The notes below the pieces were generated by a model. The model did no database searches. It saw nothing but the letters and a program-made list of their open reading frames with translations, and was not told where the DNA came from. Below, piece after piece: positions 1 to 8,140 of a stretch of 36,964 nt of DNA. Location: contig QAMX01000077.1 of assembly GCA_003149835.1 (NCBI GenBank), positions 1-36,964 of the forward strand. Reading direction: 5' to 3'. Within the stretch, counting starts at the first letter, position 1, and every line of letters begins with the position of its first letter. This DNA is from Clostridiales bacterium (lineage in GTDB: Bacteria; Bacillota; Clostridia; Oscillospirales; QAMX01). A program made the translations under genes and the position numbers.

Positions 1-2
1 TC

Positions 3-39
3 AGCCGGAGAACCAAGGCTTTTCTCCGGCTTTGTTTTT
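3..39 (+). terminator. Rho-independent terminator of an upstream gene outside the window
   Basis: A perfect 10-bp stem (3-12 with 22-31) with a 9-base loop is followed by a T-rich tail at 31-39. It would end a plus-strand transcript entering from the left edge. The rest of the stretch up to 260 shows no convincing gene or promoter. Confidence 0.8.
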
Positions 40-260
40 GGGTTTGATGAAAGTCGGCGCGCCTGTCATGCGCTGAAACGGCTCAGCGGCAAAGAGAAAA
101 GCCTTGAATCATCGAGGGACGCGGCTGCTCAGGGTAAGGGTTCAGCGGCCGGCGGTTTGATTCAAAGACAAAAAATCCATGCTTTTACGAGCGGCCGAGG
201 TTGATTTTCGGTCCTGTCCGGACACATGGGACCTCGTCTGCGGCGAAGGAGGAAAACAGT

Positions 261-800
261 ATGGCGGAGCTTTTGGTCGGCGTTTTAATTGTCCTGATGT
301 TTTCCGTATTCGCGCCGCTGTCGGCCTCGAAAAAGCGCGGCGAGACGCAGAAGCTGCTGGCGCAAATGCTGTTGGAGCGAAAATTTGTGACCGACGCGGT
401 GATAGACGGCGGCGGCATGAGCCTTTACGTCGACCGGATCAACCGGCAATTCTTCGTCCGTCTCTCCCCGACCGATCTGAGCTGTGACATCCATCCCTAT
501 GAAGCGCTGAGCGGCTTTGAAGTCCTTGACGACGGCAACCGGATTTTCAGCGCCGACAGCGGCAGAATCACCGTTGATTTTCTTTTCTCTCGTGACGGCT
601 TGCCGCTGTTAAAAAAAGGCGGCAGCTGTTCTTCCCTGCTGGTGACGGTGCGGCTGAACGGCCGTTATGCGCCGGATCTCGTGATCCCGCTGCTCAGGGA
701 ACCGGCCTCCCGATATCTTTTCACCTATCGCGAGGCGATGGAAAGCGCCCGCGCGCTTGCCGCCGCGTTTGCGGAGATCGGCGGCTGTCCGAGGCCATAA
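261..800 (+). CDS. Small N-terminally anchored membrane protein of unknown function
   Basis: The product is 179 residues. I place the start at the ATG at 261 because an AAGGAGG ribosome binding site sits 8 bases upstream; an in-frame ATG at 201 has no such site. Residues about 3-20 form one hydrophobic segment (GVLIVLMFSVFAPLSA), followed at once by Lys/Arg residues, so the body is probably cytoplasmic by the positive-inside rule. The remainder is a mixed alpha/beta sequence with no motif I recognise. The next gene, a phosphodiesterase, begins 20 bases downstream with its own strong ribosome binding site, so the two are probably co-transcribed. No function can be assigned from sequence alone. 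Confidence 0.75.
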   Translation: MAELLVGVLIVLMFSVFAPLSASKKRGETQKLLAQMLLERKFVTDAVIDGGGMSLYVDRINRQFFVRLSPTDLSCDIHPYEALSGFEVLDDGNRIFSADSGRITVDFLFSRDGLPLLKKGGSCSSLLVTVRLNGRYAPDLVIPLLREPASRYLFTYREAMESARALAAAFAEIGGCPRP

Positions 801-820
801 AAAAGGAGGAACCCGGTTTT

Positions 821-1312
821 ATGCGAATCCTCGTCCTTTCCGATACGCACGGGGATACCGGCTCGATTGAGCTGGCCCTTTCCGGCGCCGGCGCGGCGCT
901 CGCCCTCCACCTCGGCGACTGCGCCGGCGATATGGCCTTTGTGATGCGCTCCTATCCGGATCTTCCCTTTTATTCCGTCTGCGGCAACTGTGATTTCGGT
1001 TCGGCGGCCCCTGCCGAGCTGACGCTGGAAATCGAGGGGAAGCGGCTCTATCTGCTGCACGGCCACACCAAAAACGTCAAAAACGGCGACGGCGCCCTGC
1101 TCGCCGCCGCAAAAAACCGCGGCGCGGATATCGTCTTGTATGGGCATACGCATGCCGCGCGCGCAGAGCGCGTTGACGGCATGCTGCTTCTCAATCCCGG
1201 CAGCGCCAAGCGGCGCGCCGCCTTTGACCCGCGCAAGGCGAGTTTCGCCGTGCTTGAAATCGGCGCGGAAACCCCCGTTCGCGCCGAAATCGTTCCCCTG
1301 CCGTCTTACTGA
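821..1312 (+). CDS. YfcE/MJ0936-family metallophosphoesterase
   Basis: This 163-residue protein has the complete set of two-metal phosphoesterase motifs: SDTHG (D8, H10), LGDC (D33), GNCD (N56), HGH (80-82) and GHTH (108-111). This is the compact YfcE/MJ0936 architecture, without extra domains, and the length is normal for it. Family members hydrolyse phosphodiesters with Mn or similar metals; the natural substrate is usually unknown. In Clostridia such genes often sit beside rdgB/rph; whether that holds here lies outside the window. An AAAGGAGG site precedes the ATG by about 11 bases. It is the last gene of a short plus-strand unit converging on the zinc-ribbon gene. Confidence 0.93.
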   Translation: MRILVLSDTHGDTGSIELALSGAGAALALHLGDCAGDMAFVMRSYPDLPFYSVCGNCDFGSAAPAELTLEIEGKRLYLLHGHTKNVKNGDGALLAAAKNRGADIVLYGHTHAARAERVDGMLLLNPGSAKRRAAFDPRKASFAVLEIGAETPVRAEIVPLPSY

Positions 1313-1404
1313 AACGACCGAGCCGCATTCCGGCGATTCGGCCGTTTTGCCCGTCTGTTTTCCAAGCTGCTGACCCCGCGATCTTTATGCGCCGTTTTTT
1401 TCAT

Positions 1405-1441
1405 AAAAAATCCCCCTGACGCAGGTTACCGCGTCAGGGGG
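1405..1441 (-). terminator. Rho-independent terminator of the zinc-ribbon protein gene
   Basis: An 11-bp perfect stem (1412-1422 with 1431-1441) with an 8-base loop is followed, reading the minus strand, by six T residues (AAAAAA at 1405-1410 on the plus strand). The plus-strand side lacks a T-run, so it mainly serves the minus-strand gene. Confidence 0.88.
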
Positions 1442-1484
1442 AGCTATATTATAAGGGGTGGATTCGTCTTTTTACGCAGCCTTT

Positions 1485-2531
1485 TTATTCCGCTCTCGCC
1501 GCGCCGCCCTGTCCGGCGTAAGAGGGCTCATCGGTCTCCGGCGTCGGCGGCGTCTCAATTTCTCCGGTTGCCTCTTTGTAGATCTCTTCAATTTTTTCCA
1601 TATCCAGCGACGGGTCGTTGATATTGGAGAACGAGACTTCAACAACGATCCGGTCTCCCTCCATATCGCCGGAGAATTCCGCCCAGACCAGATAGCCTTT
1701 TTCAACGGCAAAATTCAGAACAAATTCAAAATCCGAGCTGTCTATTTCGTCCAGCATTTCTTCAAAGTCGTCGCCGGATATTTTCAGAGCCGGCTCTATG
1801 GCTTCATAAATGCCTTCGAGAATGGCCGTTGAGCTGACTTCCATCGAATATTCGGTCCTGCCGCCCGATTTTTCCCGCTTATAATCGTCCAGATGGTCTT
1901 CCAGCCATTTTTCGTTGTTGAGCAGCTTTTCCAGCTCATCTATACAGTCGTCCACTTTGTTGATGCGAATATACTCCGAAAGCTCTCCGCCGTTTTCATC
2001 GTCGAGCGCTTCAAGCATTTCTGAAAGAGAAGCGTCGTCGCTGGCTTTCATCATCTCGTCATAAGAGGCGTAAAAACTGTCCAGCACCTCGCTGATATCA
2101 TAGGCGTCATCCAATTCGCCGTCGTATGTTTCGATTCCATAATCTTTATAAATATACATCGTCGAATCGTCGTCTTTTATCTCGGCGGTCAGTTCCCGCT
2201 TTTTCAGATCATAGGCCAGAGCGCCCTCGACCGTCCGGCTGCCATACGAATCTTCCGTGGTCACTTCAAAATCAAAGCCTTTCGCATCGATCAGCTTCTC
2301 AACGCCGTCGCGGAGCGCGTCAAACGGCCCGTCTTTGCCGCCCGTAAAAATCAGAATGCATGCGACGGCGGCGATCACGAGGACGGCGGCGGCGGCGATC
2401 ATGGCGATCAGCTTACCGTTCCCCTTTTTAACCTGTGCGGACTGTTCGGGCTGCCCTGCGATTTTCGCGCCGCAGCTCTTGCAAAAGACTACGCCGTCGT
2501 CGTTCTGAGCGCCGCAGTTTTTACAAAACAT
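1485..2531 (-). CDS. Zinc-ribbon membrane protein with a large acidic extracytoplasmic domain
   Basis: The product is 348 residues. The start is the ATG at 2531, preceded by GGGAGG; the reading frame stays open further upstream, but that extension lies beyond the promoter at 2565-2593 and is not expected to be translated. Residues 3-20 form a zinc ribbon of two CxxC knuckles (C3, C6, C17, C20). A single transmembrane helix spans about 41-63. The outer part is very acidic (many Asp/Glu, few Lys) and ends in a Pro/Thr/Glu-rich tail. This zinc-ribbon, helix, exported-domain layout is common in Firmicutes, and its members are mostly uncharacterised. The gene is monocistronic, with its own promoter and terminator. 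Binding partner and function are unknown; the acidic ectodomain could bind cations or cationic wall polymers, which is speculation. Confidence 0.85.
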   Translation of the reverse strand: MFCKNCGAQNDDGVVFCKSCGAKIAGQPEQSAQVKKGNGKLIAMIAAAAVLVIAAVACILIFTGGKDGPFDALRDGVEKLIDAKGFDFEVTTEDSYGSRTVEGALAYDLKKRELTAEIKDDDSTMYIYKDYGIETYDGELDDAYDISEVLDSFYASYDEMMKASDDASLSEMLEALDDENGGELSEYIRINKVDDCIDELEKLLNNEKWLEDHLDDYKREKSGGRTEYSMEVSSTAILEGIYEAIEPALKISGDDFEEMLDEIDSSDFEFVLNFAVEKGYLVWAEFSGDMEGDRIVVEVSFSNINDPSLDMEKIEEIYKEATGEIETPPTPETDEPSYAGQGGAARAE

Positions 2532-2564
2532 GACAAATTCCTCCCATATTTCCATTTTCTGAAT

Positions 2565-2593
2565 ATTATATCGCCAAAACAACGTTTTGTCAA
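2565..2593 (-). promoter_or_regulatory. Consensus sigma-A promoter of the zinc-ribbon gene
   Basis: On the minus strand a perfect TTGACA (2588-2593) and a perfect TATAAT (2565-2570) are separated by exactly 17 bases. The predicted start near 2558 gives a leader of about 27 bases before the ATG at 2531. Confidence 0.93.
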
Positions 2594-2644
2594 TACAGAA
2601 TACGCCTGTTTCATGGCAAAAATTCCGGCTCGCCGCCGATACGC

Positions 2645-3442
2645 TTACCGCAGGCGGAGAAGTTCCTCGGCGTTTCGGTATAGAATCATTTCCCGCTCCC
2701 CGTCCGTCAGCGCAAGGCGGTTGAAGCGCTCGTATTCGGCGGCGTGATCCCACATCGGGTAATCCGTCCCGAACAGGCAGCGGCCGGCGCCGAAAGCGCG
2801 CACCAGCGCCGTGGCGCGCTCAGGCGTCAAAAACGGCAGCGAGGACGACGTGTCGACATAAACCCCCGTGCCCGCCAGCACGCGCTCGGCTCTGTCCCAC
2901 ACGGAATATCCGCCGAAATGCGCGCCGATCACCGTCAGCTTCGGAAATTTCGTCACGACGTTTAACAGCCGCTCCGGCGTCGTGTTCTCAGTGTTGCAGT
3001 CTCCCATGTGCAGGAGCACGGGGAGCCGCCCTTCCAGAATCTCGTACATATACAGTACGTCCTCGTCGTCGAGGCGGAAGCCCTGAAAATCCGCGTGCAG
3101 CTTCACGCCGCAGAGACCGCGGGCGATCATGCGCTCGACCTCGGCTTCCAGCCCCTCCATGCGCGGGTGCAGCGTCCCGAAGGGGATAAATTCCGGGTGC
3201 TCCGCCGCCGCGGCGCACAGGAAGTCGTTGACCGACGCGACCTGATCCGGCCGCGTCGCCGTCGAATGCACAAGATATCGCGCGCAGCCGATCTTCGCGC
3301 CGTCTTCCAGCAGATCGGCGACCGTCCCTTTGCGCTGCATTTCGATGCCGTAATACGACCCTGTGGCCTTGACGGCGCGCTCCGCGACCTTTTCCGGAAA
3401 AATATGTACATGAAAATCGATGATTCTTTGTTCCGTCTCCAT
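2645..3442 (-). CDS. Amidohydrolase-family TIM-barrel metal-dependent hydrolase
   Basis: The 265-residue protein carries the amidohydrolase_2 signatures in order: the HxH pair in DFHVH (H11, H13), GVKLH (K114, H116), a metal-ligand type His at H145, GAHFGG (H175) and FGTDYP (D227). This pattern matches the subgroup that includes gamma-resorcylate and related decarboxylases and uncharacterised metal-dependent hydrolases; the short length suggests a minimal barrel. The substrate cannot be told from sequence. The ATG at 3442 has only a close, modest GAGGA upstream, so start confidence is moderate. The gene lies 53 bases downstream of the TraX-family gene on the same strand. It is separated from the zinc-ribbon gene by that gene's own promoter. 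Confidence 0.88.
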   Translation of the reverse strand: METEQRIIDFHVHIFPEKVAERAVKATGSYYGIEMQRKGTVADLLEDGAKIGCARYLVHSTATRPDQVASVNDFLCAAAAEHPEFIPFGTLHPRMEGLEAEVERMIARGLCGVKLHADFQGFRLDDEDVLYMYEILEGRLPVLLHMGDCNTENTTPERLLNVVTKFPKLTVIGAHFGGYSVWDRAERVLAGTGVYVDTSSSLPFLTPERATALVRAFGAGRCLFGTDYPMWDHAAEYERFNRLALTDGEREMILYRNAEELLRLR

Positions 3443-3495
3443 GATCCTCTGTGTCCACTATTTTGTGGCGTTATCCTTTCTTCAATGTCCGAATT

Positions 3496-4212
3496 TTATA
3501 TTGATAGAACGGCGCGCAGCGCCGCTAAAACGGCCATATGCGCCGGGTAAAACAGATAGAAATAATAGCGCCGCCAAAGCGGCGCGCCCGCCCGCCGCGG
3601 CCGCTCGACCCGGCTCACAAGCAGCGGAATCGAAAGCAGCGACCAGTGCTGCCGCTGCGCCGCAAACGAGCGAAAGCCGGACGCAGCGGAAAGCCCCGCG
3701 CACGCGCACAGGTCAAAAAGCAGGACGGCGGCCGCCGTCCATACCTGCGGACGCTCAGAGCGGCGCGCGAGATACGCCAGAAAAACCAGCGCCGCGCCGA
3801 GGGCGCCGTAGTCGGCGCGCAGCAGCTCCGCCAGCGCGATCCACGCCAAGACGCAAGCAGGAGCGGCAAAGCGCCCCGCCCGCCCCGTTCGAAAAACGGC
3901 CGCGAACGAAGCGGCCGCCAGCCCGCCGCAGAGCAGCGTCCAGCAGACGTTTTGACCGGCAATATCCGCCGCGCGGCCGTACCACAGCCAGTCAAAAGGG
4001 ATTTCGGAGACGAGCGCGCAGGCCAGCAGGCGCAGCAGATAGCGTTTCAGCGAAGCAGTCTGCGCCAGCCCCGCGCCGGACAGGCACGCAAATATCGGAA
4101 ACGCCAGCCTCCCGAACGCCAGCAGCGCGCCGCAGCCCGGCCAAAAAAGCTTAGCGGCGTGATCCGACAGCATGGAAAGCAGGGCGATATATTTGAGAAC
4201 CTCCACCGTCAT
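3496..4212 (-). CDS. TraX-family polytopic membrane protein
   Basis: The protein has 238 residues with about seven to eight hydrophobic segments. It shows the TraX family pattern: an N-terminal LKxIA...DH motif, a GRLAFPIFA segment, the SEIPFDW motif, and a C-terminal YYFYLFYPAHM motif. TraX acetylates F-pilin in conjugative plasmids, but chromosomal Firmicute homologues are widespread, not tied to conjugation, and probably acyltransferase-like. The start is the ATG at 4212 with AGGGAG upstream. The frame remains open to 4539, but that extension is low-complexity and has no ribosome binding site. The neighbourhood has no transfer genes, so a conjugative role is not supported here. Confidence 0.88.
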   Translation of the reverse strand: MTVEVLKYIALLSMLSDHAAKLFWPGCGALLAFGRLAFPIFACLSGAGLAQTASLKRYLLRLLACALVSEIPFDWLWYGRAADIAGQNVCWTLLCGGLAAASFAAVFRTGRAGRFAAPACVLAWIALAELLRADYGALGAALVFLAYLARRSERPQVWTAAAVLLFDLCACAGLSAASGFRSFAAQRQHWSLLSIPLLVSRVERPRRAGAPLWRRYYFYLFYPAHMAVLAALRAVLSI

Positions 4213-4506
4213 ACAGCGTTCTCCCTGTCCGCGCTCCGCCGGAACACAGACTTTTCTGGAAAATCCGTTATAATAATATTTTACTCCGTTTTTGCAGAAA
4301 AACCAATGGGCAAATAGAACGAATATTTCCGTGTTTTCGCAAAAATATCTGAATTCTCCGCGTTTTAGCCGCAGCCTGCTCTGCCAAACCGGAAAAAACG
4401 CCGCCGCCGGAGCGGATAGGAGTGCAAAAATCCGGAACCGCTGGCTCCCGCACGCGCTGTTTTTCCCATTCAGATTCGAAATTTTTCTTTTATTTAGAAA
4501 AAACGC

Positions 4507-4535
4507 TTGACAGTTTCCTCTCTTGGAATTATAAT
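4507..4535 (+). promoter_or_regulatory. Consensus sigma-A promoter of greA
   Basis: A perfect TTGACA (4507-4512) and a perfect TATAAT (4530-4535) are spaced by 17 bases. Transcription should begin near 4542, giving a leader of about 160 bases before greA. Confidence 0.93.
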
Positions 4536-4565
4536 ACATGATATCGATAACGACAGTATGAGATA

Positions 4566-4617
4566 GCAGACGAACAGGCCGTACCGCTTTTGGGGCACGG
4601 TTGGTTTTTTTGTCTGC
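4566..4617 (+). promoter_or_regulatory. Terminator-like hairpin in the greA leader, possible attenuator or short RNA end
   Basis: An inner stem (4577-4582 with 4597-4602, two G-U pairs, extended past one mismatch by two further pairs) is followed by seven T residues at 4605-4611. An outer 6-bp complement (GCAGAC 4566-4571 with GTCTGC 4612-4617) could enclose the inner hairpin and hide the T-run, offering an alternative fold. The position about 70 bases after the predicted start suits early termination. It matches no riboswitch class I recognise. Confidence 0.5.
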
Positions 4618-4702
4618 GTAAAGCGGGGCGCGTATATTTGCCGCGGCGTTCCGTATATATTACTAATCCGGCAAGATCATGAATAGTTGTTGAGGTGTAG
4701 AA

Positions 4703-5170
4703 ATGTCCAAGGTTTTTAAGCTCAGTCAGACAAAGTTTGAACAGTTGCAGGAGGAGCTCGTTTACCTCAAAGGGGAGCGCGAGCAGGAGATCGCGCAGCA
4801 GATCAAAGAGGCGCGCAGTTTCGGCGATCTTTCTGAAAACAGCGAATACGACGAGGCGAGAAACGAGCAGGGCAAGCTCTATGCCCGTATCGCCGAGATC
4901 GAGGCGATTCTGAAAAACCACGTCATCATCAACGAAGCCGATTTCCGGTCCGACGAGGTCGGCATCGGCTCTACCGTCACGCTCGATTACGGCGACGGCT
5001 GCCCGGAGGAGCTGAAAATTGTCGGCTCTCAGGAGGCTGACCCCATGAACATGCTCATCAGCGACGAATCTCCGCTCGGCCGCGCGCTCGCCGGGCGGCG
5101 GCTCGGCGACGTCGTCGTCTATGAAACGCCCTCCGGCATGATCGAATGCAAGATCATCGCCCTGAGCTGA
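4703..5170 (+). CDS. greA: Transcription elongation factor GreA
   Basis: The 155-residue protein has standard GreA length. An N-terminal antiparallel coiled coil (about 1-76) is followed by the FKBP-like C-terminal domain. The tip between the helices reads GDLSENSEYDEAR, with the acidic pair D42 and E45 corresponding to the residues that coordinate Mg in the RNA polymerase active site. GreA enters the secondary channel and stimulates transcript cleavage in backtracked complexes. The ATG at 4703 follows a GAGGTG site. The gene has a consensus promoter and a long leader with a terminator-like hairpin, so early termination may control it. The following genes are on the same strand and may be read through. 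Confidence 0.97.
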   Translation: MSKVFKLSQTKFEQLQEELVYLKGEREQEIAQQIKEARSFGDLSENSEYDEARNEQGKLYARIAEIEAILKNHVIINEADFRSDEVGIGSTVTLDYGDGCPEELKIVGSQEADPMNMLISDESPLGRALAGRRLGDVVVYETPSGMIECKIIALS

Positions 5171-5229
5171 GTTTTTCACGCGGCAGCCGCCGCATTTACA
5201 GATGACCGCTTGGTCTCGAAGGGAGAGCT

Positions 5230-5895
5230 ATGCGCAGCGATTCGGAACGAAGGACGATCAAGGAGCTCGGCTTTAAGCGCTGGTGCTCCGAGGTGCTTTT
5301 CTATCATTATAAATGGCATATCATCGGCGCGGCCGCCGCAATCGTCGTCGTCGTGCTGTTGTTTTCGTTGAACGCCGGCGTGCCGGACAACGACGCGGTG
5401 GTGATCGTCGCGGTTTCGCAGACGCTCGACGGCGAGGTCATTAACGAGCTGAAAGTGGAAATCGGCCGTATCCTCGGCGATAAAAACGGCGACGGTCAGG
5501 TCATTATCAACGTTTTGCAGTATCTGCTCAATCCGCGGGACGGCGTCTATGACAGCACGGTTACCGGCAACGCGGCCACGATGGTCACCTCGTTTTTAAA
5601 CGACGAGATGGTTCTTTATCTGTTTGACCGCGTCAATCTCAAACAATACAATCCGCCTGAAAGCGGCCGTTTTAACGTCGAGCTGGCCGCCGAATACGGC
5701 GGAGTGGACGGCGCCATCCCGCTCGGCGAGCTGCCGTTTTTCCAGCTTCTCGGCCTGACCGGCGAAAACGAGCTGTTCGCCTGCTTTAAAACTCAGCCGT
5801 TCTCCTCAAAAAAATCCGAGGAAGCGTTTTATCACGACGCCCGGCTCATTGTCGCCGGTCTCCTCGCCGGAGGCGGCGCGGCGGTGCAGCCGTGA
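5230..5895 (+). CDS. Single-pass membrane protein of unknown function
   Basis: The product has 221 residues. After a charged N-terminus ending in HYKWH (26-30), a hydrophobic helix runs from about 31 to 47, and the rest is probably extracytoplasmic. The outer domain contains an NGDGQ-containing stretch near residue 86, but I cannot assign a family. The short basic/aromatic cap followed by a helix resembles many uncharacterised Clostridia membrane proteins. A GAAGGGAG site precedes the ATG. The stop codon overlaps the GTG start of the TrmH-family methylase by four bases (GTGA), so the two are translationally coupled, though a functional link is not implied. Confidence 0.8.
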   Translation: MRSDSERRTIKELGFKRWCSEVLFYHYKWHIIGAAAAIVVVVLLFSLNAGVPDNDAVVIVAVSQTLDGEVINELKVEIGRILGDKNGDGQVIINVLQYLLNPRDGVYDSTVTGNAATMVTSFLNDEMVLYLFDRVNLKQYNPPESGRFNVELAAEYGGVDGAIPLGELPFFQLLGLTGENELFACFKTQPFSSKKSEEAFYHDARLIVAGLLAGGGAAVQP

Positions 5896-6674
5896 GCGCG
5901 GATCGGATTACTTCGAGAGCCAATCCGCTGGTCAAAGTCCTGCGCGCCCTCGCCGCAGAGCGAAAGGCGCGGACGGCGGCCGGCAAATTTCTCTGCGAGG
6001 GCGAGCTGATGCTCGCCGAAGCGCTCGCCTCCGGCGTCGCGCCGTGCGAGATTTTATATGGAAGCGGCGTATCTCCGGAGCGGCTTGCCGCCGCCGAAGC
6101 GCGCGGCGCGCGGCTGTATGCGGCGGCGGACGAAATCGTCTCCCACTGCTCGCCGGTCGTTTCGGCGCAGAACGTGGTCTTTACCGTGCGGATTCCAGCG
6201 GAAGCGCCGCTCCCGGGCGAGCGGTTTCTGCTGCTCGACGGCGTTGCCGATCCCGGCAATTTAGGGACGATTATCCGAACCGCCGACGCGTTCTCCTTCG
6301 ACGCCGTGCTGCTCACCAACGCCTGCGCCGACCGCTATGCCCCGAAGGTCGTCCGTTCGGCGATGGGGTCGCTGTTCCGCGTCAAGACCTGCGCGCTTTC
6401 GCCGGACGAAGCGGTTGGCTTTGTCCGTGCGCTCGGTCTGCCGCTGTACGGGTCGACGCTGTCGGTCGACAGCGTTCCGGCGGCCTCGCTTTCTCTGAAC
6501 CGGGCCTGTATCGTGCTCGGAAACGAGGCCAACGGCGTCTCTGAAGCGCTGCTCTCCCGCTGCGACGAACGGATTCATATCCCCATGAGCGGGCAGGCCG
6601 AATCGCTGAACGTCGCCGTCGCCGCCGGCATTCTCTGTTATCTGTCGTCAGCGCCGCGGGCGGACAAGCTCTGA
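5892..6674 (+). CDS. TrmH/SpoU-family RNA 2'-O-methyltransferase
   Basis: The 260-residue protein has an N-terminal substrate-binding domain (about 1-100, with the RITSRANPLVK start typical of 23S rRNA methylases) and a SPOUT catalytic domain. The three motifs are clear: NLGTIIR (123-129), LGNEANGVS (209-217) and the IPMSGQAESLNVAVA knot (230-244). It transfers a methyl group from S-adenosylmethionine to a ribose 2'-OH; the exact nucleotide cannot be read from the sequence, but the N-terminus favours rRNA. The GTG start lies inside the preceding stop. It is followed after 84 bases by dprA. Confidence 0.94.
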   Translation: MSADRITSRANPLVKVLRALAAERKARTAAGKFLCEGELMLAEALASGVAPCEILYGSGVSPERLAAAEARGARLYAAADEIVSHCSPVVSAQNVVFTVRIPAEAPLPGERFLLLDGVADPGNLGTIIRTADAFSFDAVLLTNACADRYAPKVVRSAMGSLFRVKTCALSPDEAVGFVRALGLPLYGSTLSVDSVPAASLSLNRACIVLGNEANGVSEALLSRCDERIHIPMSGQAESLNVAVAAGILCYLSSAPRADKL

Positions 6675-6758
6675 CGGATGCTGCCATGCGCTCTGCGGCC
6701 GCGTGATATCGCGCCGCGGCCGCAGTTGGATGTCTGTATAAAGGACGGGAGGAGTTCG

Positions 6759-7958
6759 ATGTCGGGATTGCTGCACTGGGTATGGCTTTCCACGCTGCCG
6801 AATCTGTCGGCGCGCAAGACCGCCCGTCTGCTTGACGAGCTCGGCTCGCCGCTGGAAATCTATAACGCCTCGCCGGAGCGTTTGGCCGGGGTTTCGGAGA
6901 TCACCGGCGCGGATGTCGCCGCGCTGTCCGACAAGAGCCTCAGACGCGCCGACAAAATCCTCAACGACAGCGCCCGCCTCGGCCAGCAGCTTATCACGGC
7001 GGGCGACGCCTGTTATCCTGAGCTTCTGCGCGCCATCGACGATCCGCCCGCCGTTCTTTACTGCCGCGGCAAGCTGCAAACGCTCGACTGCCGTCCGGCC
7101 ATCGCGGTCGTCGGCCCCCGCGAACCCACGCAGTACGGCTACCGCGTCGCCAAAACGCTTGCCTATCAGCTCGCGCTCGCCGGCGTAACCATTGTATCCG
7201 GCATGGCGCGCGGCACAGACGCGGCCGCTCACGCCGCAGCCTTGGAGGCCGGCAAGCCGACCGTGGCCGTGCTCGGCTGCGGATTGGACATCTGCTATCC
7301 ATACGAAAACGCCGCGCTCTATAACGATATCCCCAAAACCGGCCTTTTGATCAGCGAATACCCTCCCGGCACGCCGCCGCTTCACTCTCATTTTCCCGTC
7401 CGCAACCGAATCATCAGCGGTCTGTGCTGCGCGGTGCTCGTCCCCGAGGCGCCGAAACGGAGCGGTTCACTGATTACCGCCTCCTGCGCCGCCGAGCAGG
7501 GGCGCGACGTCTTCGCCGTTCCCGGCAACATCGACGTCCCCTCGTCCGCCGGGACAAACGCGCTGATCCGCGACGGCGCAAGGCTTGTCATGAACGCCGG
7601 CGACATTCTCTCGGAGCTGGCGTATCTGTATCCGGACCGCGTCGCCTCCGTTTCCGGAGACGCCGAAACGCTCGACGCCTCCGACGACCGTTACTGCGTA
7701 CAGCCCGTGCCGCCGCAGCGCGCTGACGGAGCCGCAGTCTCCGTTCCTCTCTCCGAGGCGCTGCTGCGCAAGGCCGCGGACACGTCCGTCCCGCTCGCGG
7801 AGCGGCTCTGCGCGCTGCTCGCCCATGCGGCGCAGCACGCGGACAGCCTGATCGAAGCCGTGCCGGAGTCCGCCGCCGAAGTGACGGCCGCGCTGACGGT
7901 ATTGGAGCTCGAAGGCAAAATCCATCAGTTGCCGGGAAAAACCTTCGCGCTTGCATAA
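6759..7958 (+). CDS. dprA: DNA processing protein DprA
   Basis: The product is 399 residues starting at the ATG at 6759, which has GGGAGGAG upstream; an in-frame ATG at 6678 has none. Domains in order are an N-terminal SAM/helix-hairpin-like part (about 1-85), the Rossmann-like DNA-binding core (about 90-300) and a C-terminal winged-helix-like domain (about 330-399). Core motifs are VGPREPT (118-124), SGMARGTD (147-154), FPVRNRIIS (212-220) and AGTNALIRDGA (264-274). DprA protects incoming single-stranded DNA and loads RecA during natural transformation, and is widely kept in Firmicutes not known to be competent. It lies directly upstream of topA, as in Bacillus. Confidence 0.97.
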   Translation: MSGLLHWVWLSTLPNLSARKTARLLDELGSPLEIYNASPERLAGVSEITGADVAALSDKSLRRADKILNDSARLGQQLITAGDACYPELLRAIDDPPAVLYCRGKLQTLDCRPAIAVVGPREPTQYGYRVAKTLAYQLALAGVTIVSGMARGTDAAAHAAALEAGKPTVAVLGCGLDICYPYENAALYNDIPKTGLLISEYPPGTPPLHSHFPVRNRIISGLCCAVLVPEAPKRSGSLITASCAAEQGRDVFAVPGNIDVPSSAGTNALIRDGARLVMNAGDILSELAYLYPDRVASVSGDAETLDASDDRYCVQPVPPQRADGAAVSVPLSEALLRKAADTSVPLAERLCALLAHAAQHADSLIEAVPESAAEVTAALTVLELEGKIHQLPGKTFALA

Positions 7959-8140
7959 ACGGCGCGCTTCCCGTCAAACAATGAATCTGTCAATGGAATA
8001 GAATGTAACGGCTCCGCGAGCGCACGGGAGAAACGCCTCCGCCTCCGCGCCGCGCGCATGCCTGTTTCACAGTAATGATCAGCCGCCCGCGCCTGTGCGG
8101 CGCGGCCACGGAATCTGCAAACAAGAAAGTTGGAACTGAT

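Larger units (their letters stand above)
4213..4702. other. Intergenic region between divergent traX-like and greA genes
   Basis: No gene is supported here. The part near 4265-4280 is AT-rich and probably holds the minus-strand promoter for the TraX-family gene (a TATTAT at 4270-4275 on the minus strand), but I see no good -35. The right half holds the greA promoter (4507-4535) and a long leader with a hairpin, listed separately. Confidence 0.6.

Noticed and set aside
3496..4212. TraX as evidence for a conjugative element
   Set aside because: No relaxase, type IV secretion, integrase or att site is present; chromosomal TraX-family genes are common in Firmicutes.
3420..4317. Long plus-strand frames (244 and 259 residues) opposite the TraX-family gene
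   Set aside because: They are Arg/Pro/Ala-rich, lack ribosome binding sites, and are the complement of hydrophobic membrane-protein codons.
7959..8140. ATG at 8075 as the start of topA
   Set aside because: It has no ribosome binding site and would add 22 residues before the conserved AKLVIVESPAKAK start.
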